NCBI GenBank assembly: GCA_029937135.1 | Contig: JAPYQX010000085.1 | Location: 1 to 10,047, forward strand | Source: Nitrospinota bacterium | GTDB taxonomy: Bacteria > UBA8248 | Direction of reading: 5' to 3' | DNA: 10,047 nucleotides | In this document: one piece after another, positions 6,455 through 10,047 of the stretch | How positions within the stretch are numbered: the stretch's first letter is position 1 | Layout: every line of letters starts with the position of its first letter | Notes under the pieces: generated by a model | The model's input: the letters and a program-made list of their open reading frames with translations, nothing else | Databases searched by the model: none | What the model was told of the DNA's origin: nothing | Made by a program: the position numbers and the translations under genes

Positions 6455-7321
6455 TTAGCCGGATACATGTTCTCGGAACGCCCGGACGGTGTTGGCCATC
6501 AGCATGGCCACGGTCATCGGACCCACACCGCCCGGAACGGGGGTGATCGCCGAGACCTTCCCGGCGAGGGCGTCATAATCACAATCACCCACCAGCTTTT
6601 CATCGACGCGGTTGATGCCGACATCGACGACGACGGCGCCCTCCTTCACCATATCGGCTGTCAGGAACTTAGGGCGGCCAAGGGCGGCGATGACGATATC
6701 GGCCTCGCGGGTGACCGCCGCGATATCGGATGTGCGGGAGTGGCAGACGGTAACGGTCGCGTTCTCGTGCAAGAGCAAAAGCGACAGCGGGAGGCCGACG
6801 ATTTTGGAGCGTCCTATCAGGACAGCCGATTTCCCCTCGATTTCGATTTCGTAGTGCTTGAGTATCTCGATGACGCCGGCCGGGGTGCAGGGGCGAAGCA
6901 TGCCCTGCTTCAGGGCCATGCGTCCAAAATTCTCGGGATGAAATACGTCAACGTCCTTATCGAGGGCGACGGCGCGGAGGGCCTCCTGCTCGTCCAGATG
7001 ATCAGGCAAGGGAAGCTGGATAAGGATTCCGTCCACTGTGGGATCTGCGTTGAGGCTGCCAATCAGGTCAAGAAGACTCTGTTGATCGATATTTTCGGGT
7101 ATCCGGTGGTCAAAAGTGAGGATGCCCAGTTTCTTGGCGGTGCGCTCCTTGATGCGGACATAGACCTGGGAGGCCGGGTCTTCCCCCACCAGGACGACAG
7201 CGAGGCCGGGCGGGCGGCCGGCGCACGCGGAGAGCTCCTCGATTTCGGAGCGGAGCCCCTCCGTCAGTTTTTCGGCGACGGGCTTTCCCTTCATGATGAT
7301 AGTGGAGGTTTTTTGTTCCAT
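6455..7321 (-). CDS. folD: Bifunctional methylenetetrahydrofolate dehydrogenase / methenyltetrahydrofolate cyclohydrolase
   Basis: FolD interconverts 5,10-methylene-THF, 5,10-methenyl-THF and 10-formyl-THF with NADP(H), supplying one-carbon units for purines and formyl-Met-tRNA. The 288-aa length is normal. The catalytic segment is SQVYVRIKERTAKKLGI, with Tyr54 and Lys58 in the YxxxK arrangement. Further signatures are DGILIQLPLP, DKDVDVFHPENFGRM (often DVDGFHP in relatives), PCTPAGVIEIL, the nucleotide-binding GRSKIVGLPLSLLLL and the C-terminal PVPGGVGPMTVAML. The dehydrogenase motif more often reads GRSNIVGKP, so cofactor preference could differ slightly. The ATG at 7321 has only a weak Shine-Dalgarno sequence, and a second Met (residue 10) has none better. 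It is the first gene of the minus-strand operon, and a plausible promoter lies about 40 bases upstream. Confidence 0.97.
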   Translation of the reverse strand: MEQKTSTIIMKGKPVAEKLTEGLRSEIEELSACAGRPPGLAVVLVGEDPASQVYVRIKERTAKKLGILTFDHRIPENIDQQSLLDLIGSLNADPTVDGILIQLPLPDHLDEQEALRAVALDKDVDVFHPENFGRMALKQGMLRPCTPAGVIEILKHYEIEIEGKSAVLIGRSKIVGLPLSLLLLHENATVTVCHSRTSDIAAVTREADIVIAALGRPKFLTADMVKEGAVVVDVGINRVDEKLVGDCDYDALAGKVSAITPVPGGVGPMTVAMLMANTVRAFREHVSG

Positions 7322-7360
7322 TTTCGGTCCATTTCGGCGGGAGTTCAGTCTGGTCCGCCC

Positions 7361-7388
7361 CTCATATCACGATTCGGCTGGCTTTCAA
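7361..7388 (-). promoter_or_regulatory. Predicted sigma70-type promoter for folD and the downstream operon
   Basis: On the minus strand a TTGAAA -35 box (7388-7383, 5 of 6 to consensus) is followed after 16 nt by TATGAG (7366-7361, 4 of 6). TG sits one base upstream of the -10, as in extended -10 promoters. Transcription would begin near 7354, giving a leader of about 33 nt before folD. It is the best candidate in this gap for driving all six minus-strand genes; it is predicted from motifs only. Confidence 0.4.
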
Positions 7389-7409
7389 AATGAAAACACA
7401 AAACGAACC

Positions 7410-7440
7410 CGCCGTCCGCCGGACAGCCCTCCGGCAGGCG
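7410..7440. repeat. Imperfect GC-rich inverted repeat between folD and cysE
   Basis: CCGGA (7419-7423) pairs with TCCGG (7430-7434) around a 6-nt loop, and CGCC (7410-7413) pairs with GGCG (7437-7440), separated by an asymmetric bulge of 5 versus 2 nt. It resembles short intergenic palindromes (REP-like elements) found in many GC-rich genomes, but only one copy is visible here. It is not next to a gene end, so a terminator role is unlikely. Confidence 0.35.
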
Positions 7441-7591
7441 AAATTCACCCGGAAGGGGCTAAGGAATCCCCCCACCACCATTGCATTTGACCATGCCCGG
7501 CTCCTTGAAGATTTTTTCAGCGGAAAATATTGAATACCCCCGTTTCGCCGATGTCCCCAGAATAACCCCGATAGCGCTTGGCAAATGATAG

Positions 7592-7600
7592 TGCGATAAT
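7592..7600 (+). promoter_or_regulatory. Predicted extended -10 promoter for cysE-iscS-iscU
   Basis: TGC-GATAAT matches the extended -10 form (TGn plus 5 of 6 of TATAAT). No good -35 box is found at the normal distance. An 8-base near-direct repeat, GATAGCGC (7570-7577) and GATAGTGC (7587-7594), overlaps the region and could be a regulator site. Transcription would start near 7607, leaving a leader of about 77 nt. Confidence 0.35.
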
Positions 7601-7612
7601 AAACAGTCTCTT

Positions 7613-7635
7613 AGGCGGCTGATTTGGCCGCCTTT
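7613..7635 (+). promoter_or_regulatory. Hairpin in the cysE leader
   Basis: AGGCGGC (7613-7619) pairs perfectly with GCCGCCT (7627-7633) around a 7-nt loop, followed by a short TTT. It lies between the predicted start of transcription and the ribosome-binding site (AGGAG at 7670-7674). It could be a weak attenuator or a stabilising 5' hairpin. The leader is too short for a T-box or a SAM riboswitch. Confidence 0.4.
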
Positions 7636-7683
7636 CGCATTTGAACCAGAGCGAGGCGAATTGCTTTCGAGGAGAGTACTTCC

Positions 7684-8376
7684 ATGCGTTTTTTACCCAG
7701 GATTATCCGGTGTGCGCTCCTGCTCCTCCGGCGCGATGTTCGAGCGGTTCTCGAGAGAGACCCCGCCGCGCGTTCGGTCGCCGAGGTGTTCCTATGCTAC
7801 CCGGGATTTCATGCCGTATCTTTTCACCGCCTCGCCCACTTTCTGTGGAATCGCCGCTTCTATCTCTTCGCCAGATGGCTCAGCCACCTGAGCCGATTTT
7901 TAACGGGTATCGAGATCCATCCGGGCGCCCAGATCGGAGAGAATTTTTTTATCGATCACGGGATGGGAGTCGTCATCGGCGAAACCACCCGAATCGGCCG
8001 GGGCTGCACGATATACCAGGGCGTGACGCTCGGCGGCGTCAGTCTCCACAAAGGAAAGCGCCACCCCACACTTGAAGACAACGTAATCGTCGGCGTTGGC
8101 GCGAAAGTCCTGGGGCCGCACACCATCGGGGCGGGCAGCCGCATCGGCGCCGCGTCGGTCGTCATCTCGGACGTGCCCCCGGGCTCCACCGTCGTCGGCG
8201 TTCCGGGCCGGGTGGTTTACCGGGAGGGCGAGACAAAAAATGATTCCGAATCCTTCGAGCACGCCAATCTTCCCGATCCGGTGGAGTCCGCCTTGCAGGC
8301 CTTTAATCTCCGGATCGCCGAGATCGAACGCGAACTCGACATCGTTCGCAACCCCGATGCCGAAAGACGGCCATGA
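7684..8376 (+). CDS. cysE: Serine O-acetyltransferase (short EpsC-type)
   Basis: CysE transfers acetyl from acetyl-CoA to L-serine, giving O-acetylserine, the acceptor for sulfide in cysteine synthesis (cytosolic). At 230 aa it is the short form that lacks the long N-terminal helical domain of E. coli CysE. Residues 1-70 are helical and contain EVFLCYPGFHAVSFHRLAHF. From about residue 75 follows a left-handed beta helix of hexapeptide repeats, including IHPGAQIG, FIDHGMGVVIGETTRIG (89-105, active-site His92), YQGVTLGG (111-118) and GVPGRVV. A C-terminal helical tail (EHANLPDPVESALQAFNLRI) is added. The ATG at 7684 has AGGAG 9 nt upstream. Its stop overlaps the next gene's start (ATGA). The pairing with a cysteine desulfurase suggests cysteine made for Fe-S and other sulfur transfer. 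Confidence 0.95.
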   Translation: MRFLPRIIRCALLLLRRDVRAVLERDPAARSVAEVFLCYPGFHAVSFHRLAHFLWNRRFYLFARWLSHLSRFLTGIEIHPGAQIGENFFIDHGMGVVIGETTRIGRGCTIYQGVTLGGVSLHKGKRHPTLEDNVIVGVGAKVLGPHTIGAGSRIGAASVVISDVPPGSTVVGVPGRVVYREGETKNDSESFEHANLPDPVESALQAFNLRIAEIERELDIVRNPDAERRP

Positions 8377-9551
8377 CCCGCGACCCCGTCTACATGGATC
8401 ACAACGCTTCAACGCCCGTACGGCCGGAAGTGGCCGAGGCGATCAACCGCCACCTCGGGCCCGCTTTCGGCAACCCGAACAGCATTCACCGATTCGGAAG
8501 ACAAGCCCGCGCCGCCGTCGAGGAAGCGCGCGAACATGCCGCCAGTCTTATCGGCGCGGCCAGCCCCGAGGAAATCATTTTCACCTCGGGAGGCACTGAA
8601 AGCGATAACTGGGCGCTCAGGGGAGCCATCTCCGCAGTTGAGGGCAGGGGTCATATCGTCACCAGCGCCATCGAGCACCCGGCGGTCCTCGATACCTGCC
8701 AACTACTCGAAAAATCCGGCGTCGAGGTCACATATATTAATCCGGATCAAAAGGGCCTTGTATCCGTCGGCGAAGTCGCGGCCGCCATCCGCCCGGACAC
8801 GCGCATTGTTTCGATCATGTGGGCAAACAACGAGGTGGGCACTGTTCAGCCTATCGAAAAAATCGGCGCCCTCTGCCGCGAAAGGGGCGTCCTCTTCCAT
8901 ACGGACGCGGTTCAGGCGGCAGGCAAACTTTCTATTGATGTAAATTCCGCCCGCGTCGATCTTCTGTCGGCCAGCGGCCACAAAATCAACGCCGCCAAAG
9001 GCGTCGGCTTTCTTTACATTCGAAACGGTGTCCATATCGACCCGATAATCACGGGAGGGGGACAGGAGCGCAATCTACGCTCGGGCACGGAGAATGTCCC
9101 CTCAATCGCCGGGCTCGGCGAAGCATGCCGAATCGCGAAAAAGGAACAGCCGTTTGAATCAAGGGAAATCGCTTCCCTCAGAGACAAAATGGAAAATGAA
9201 ATATGCGAGCGAATCCCGGACGTGGTGATCAACGGAGACCCCGGCAACCGCCTTCCCGGAACCAGCAACCTCGGTTTCCTCGGCGCGGAGGGGGAGACGC
9301 TTCTTATCCGGCTTGATCTTGAAGGCTTCGCGGTAAGCACCGGCTCCGCCTGCAGCTCGGGATCGACCGAGCCCAGCCATGTCTTGCTCGCCATGGGCCT
9401 GCCGAAAAACGCTGTTCAGGGCTCTCTTCGTATCAGCCTGGGTTGGGGCAGCACCGAGGACGACGTGAACCGCCTCCTCGAAGTGCTCCCCAAGGCGGTC
9501 GAGCGGGTTCGTTCGATAGCTCCCCGGGCTCGGACCGCGTCCGGGAGTTAG
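8373..9551 (+). CDS. iscS: Cysteine desulfurase (NifS/IscS family, class I)
   Basis: This 392-aa PLP enzyme removes sulfur from L-cysteine to form alanine and an enzyme persulfide passed to scaffold proteins. Visible features are the start YMDHNASTPVRPEV, the PLP phosphate loop TSGGTESDN (71-79), His102 in IEHPA, NNEVGTVQP (152-160), HTDAVQAAG (Asp178, Gln181) and the PLP lysine K204 in SGHKINAAKGVG. RSGTENVPSIAG and the catalytic-loop Cys327 in STGSACSSGSTEPSH follow. The GSACSSG loop without an extra insert marks the NifS/IscS class rather than SufS. Whether it is best called nifS or iscS cannot be decided from sequence, and no nitrogen-fixation gene is visible. Its ATG overlaps the cysE stop by 4 nt. 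The C-terminus ends in a short Arg/Ser-rich tail (VRSIAPRARTASGS). Confidence 0.95.
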   Translation: MTRDPVYMDHNASTPVRPEVAEAINRHLGPAFGNPNSIHRFGRQARAAVEEAREHAASLIGAASPEEIIFTSGGTESDNWALRGAISAVEGRGHIVTSAIEHPAVLDTCQLLEKSGVEVTYINPDQKGLVSVGEVAAAIRPDTRIVSIMWANNEVGTVQPIEKIGALCRERGVLFHTDAVQAAGKLSIDVNSARVDLLSASGHKINAAKGVGFLYIRNGVHIDPIITGGGQERNLRSGTENVPSIAGLGEACRIAKKEQPFESREIASLRDKMENEICERIPDVVINGDPGNRLPGTSNLGFLGAEGETLLIRLDLEGFAVSTGSACSSGSTEPSHVLLAMGLPKNAVQGSLRISLGWGSTEDDVNRLLEVLPKAVERVRSIAPRARTASGS

Positions 9552-9560
9552 GCATCGCAA

Positions 9561-9944
9561 ATGGCCACGGACGACTACCACTACAACGAAACCGTACTGG
9601 CGCACATCGCCGATCCCCATAACACCGGCTTCATCGAAGACACGGATTGCATCGGGACGGGGACCAACCCCGCCTGCGGGGATGAAGTCACCCTCTACCT
9701 GGAATTCGACGGAAATATCGTCGCAGACGCAAAAATGGAGGTTCTCGGCTGCGGCGCCATCACCGCCGCCATGAGCGCCGTTACCGACCTGGTTCGGGGG
9801 AAAACAGTGGATGAACTCCTCGAGGTAACCCCCGAAGTTATCACCGGCTCCCTCGGCGGACTCCCCAAGCACAAGCGCCACTGCGCCCGCCTCGCCCAGC
9901 GCGTTATCCAAAGCGCGGTGAAAAACCGAAGCTCAAATCAATAA
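9561..9944 (+). CDS. iscU: Fe-S cluster assembly scaffold IscU / NifU N-terminal type
   Basis: This 127-aa scaffold receives sulfur from the desulfurase encoded just upstream (9-nt gap) and assembles Fe-S clusters. The three ligand cysteines are present: Cys39 in NPACGDEV with Asp41, Cys64 in LGCGAITAAMSAVT, and Cys108 preceded by His107 in KHKRHCARLA. An extra Cys30 is present. The start YHYNETVLAHIADPHNTGF matches the family. It ends after the IscU domain, so it is not a full-length NifU with ferredoxin and C-terminal domains. The LPPVK motif bound by the HscA chaperone reads LPKHK (101-105) here. No IscR, IscA, HscB, HscA or ferredoxin gene is adjacent, and a convergent gene closes the operon. 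The ribosome-binding site is weak, so translation may be coupled to iscS. Confidence 0.93.
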   Translation: MATDDYHYNETVLAHIADPHNTGFIEDTDCIGTGTNPACGDEVTLYLEFDGNIVADAKMEVLGCGAITAAMSAVTDLVRGKTVDELLEVTPEVITGSLGGLPKHKRHCARLAQRVIQSAVKNRSSNQ

Positions 9945-9956
9945 CAGCCCCCTCGA

Positions 9957-10047
9957 CTACTTTCGGCGACTGGATTTTTTTCTCCCGAGGGACACCTTTT
10001 TGATTTCGTCGAAATCCCTGTAAAGGTATGAATAGTCCTCCTCCAGC
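9957..10047 (-). CDS. C-terminal tail of an unidentified protein, cut by the right edge
   Basis: On the minus strand an open frame enters at 10046 and runs 29 codons to TAG at 9957-9959. It encodes LEEDYSYLYRDFDEIKKVSL followed by GRKKSSRRK. The mix of acidic and aromatic residues followed by a basic tail looks like a genuine C-terminus, and its stop leaves only 12 nt to the end of iscU. I do not recognise the family; 29 residues are too few to assign a function. Confidence 0.45.
   Translation of the reverse strand, partial: LEEDYSYLYRDFDEIKKVSLGRKKSSRRK

Larger units (their letters stand above)
7322..7683. other. Divergent intergenic region between folD and cysE
   Basis: This 362-base gap holds no convincing gene; the short frames crossing it have no recognisable features. 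Near folD it contains that gene's predicted promoter, and in the middle an imperfect GC-rich inverted repeat (7410-7440). The part 7441-7560 shows nothing I can name. Near cysE there is an extended -10 element, a GC hairpin and the ribosome-binding site. It is noticeably more AT-rich at 7381-7405 and 7505-7605 than the coding DNA, as expected for promoters. Confidence 0.7.

Noticed and set aside
6467..7393. 308-codon plus-strand frame opposite folD
   Set aside because: It is a mirror of the folD coding sequence, with no ribosome-binding site or family signature.
7505..7533. TTGAAG with a 17-nt spacer and TATTGA as a cysE promoter
   Set aside because: The -10 box matches only 3 of 6 positions; the extended -10 at 7592-7600 is a better candidate.
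7578..7594. Possible sigma54 promoter (TTGGCA ... TGC) before cysE
   Set aside because: The distance between the GG and GC elements is one base longer than the strict sigma54 spacing, and the -12 box is poor.
7613..7683. Cysteine T-box or SAM-type riboswitch before cysE
   Set aside because: The leader is about 77 nt with a single simple hairpin, far too short and lacking the conserved boxes.
9950..9991. CCCTCG ... CGAGGG inverted repeat after iscU as a terminator
   Set aside because: The loop is about 30 nt, no U run follows on the plus strand, and the region overlaps the likely convergent coding tail.
1..10047. A new defence, mobile or biosynthetic system
   Set aside because: All complete genes belong to well-known housekeeping families. 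No transposase, integrase, toxin-antitoxin pair, CRISPR repeat or unexplained gene cluster is present.

Overview
The window is a GC-rich (roughly 60% by eye), densely coding stretch of a bacterial chromosome. It carries two core-metabolism gene blocks facing away from each other, with truncated genes at both edges. I see no phage, transposon, CRISPR, tRNA or rRNA. The gene set (Dxs-type isoprenoid synthesis, exonuclease VII, FolD, a short EpsC-type CysE, NifS/IscU) fits a free-living bacterium of a proteobacterial, Desulfobacterota-like or related phylum. The sequence alone does not settle the lineage.

Layout. Positions 1-771 (+) hold the 3' end of an ABC-transporter substrate-binding protein gene. 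Its reading frame slips at a run of nine C's, and a terminator-like hairpin follows at 791-832. On the minus strand, 7321 down to 888 is one compact operon read folD - xseA - xseB - ispA - dxs - tlyA. It makes a folate one-carbon enzyme, both exonuclease VII subunits, a prenyl diphosphate synthase, DXP synthase (first step of the MEP pathway) and a TlyA-type rRNA methyltransferase. Junctions are tight: xseA/xseB overlap by 4 nt, xseB/ispA are 5 nt apart and dxs/tlyA overlap by 8 nt. The one exception is a 124-nt leader before dxs that contains competing hairpins.

Positions 7322-7683 form a divergent intergenic region with a plausible folD promoter, an imperfect inverted repeat, and an extended -10 element plus hairpin ahead of cysE. 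On the plus strand cysE - iscS - iscU (7684-9944) form a second operon. CysE supplies the cysteine precursor O-acetylserine, the desulfurase takes sulfur from cysteine, and IscU is the scaffold for Fe-S cluster assembly. A convergent, unidentified gene tail begins 12 nt after iscU and runs off the right edge.

I did not find a new multi-gene system. The most unusual signals are an in-frame run of 15-bp units that expands TlyA by about 34 residues, a ribosome-binding site in the loop of a perfect hairpin before xseA, and alternative hairpins in the dxs leader. Dxs also carries an atypical residue pair in a conserved motif, and IscU lacks the LPPVK chaperone motif.
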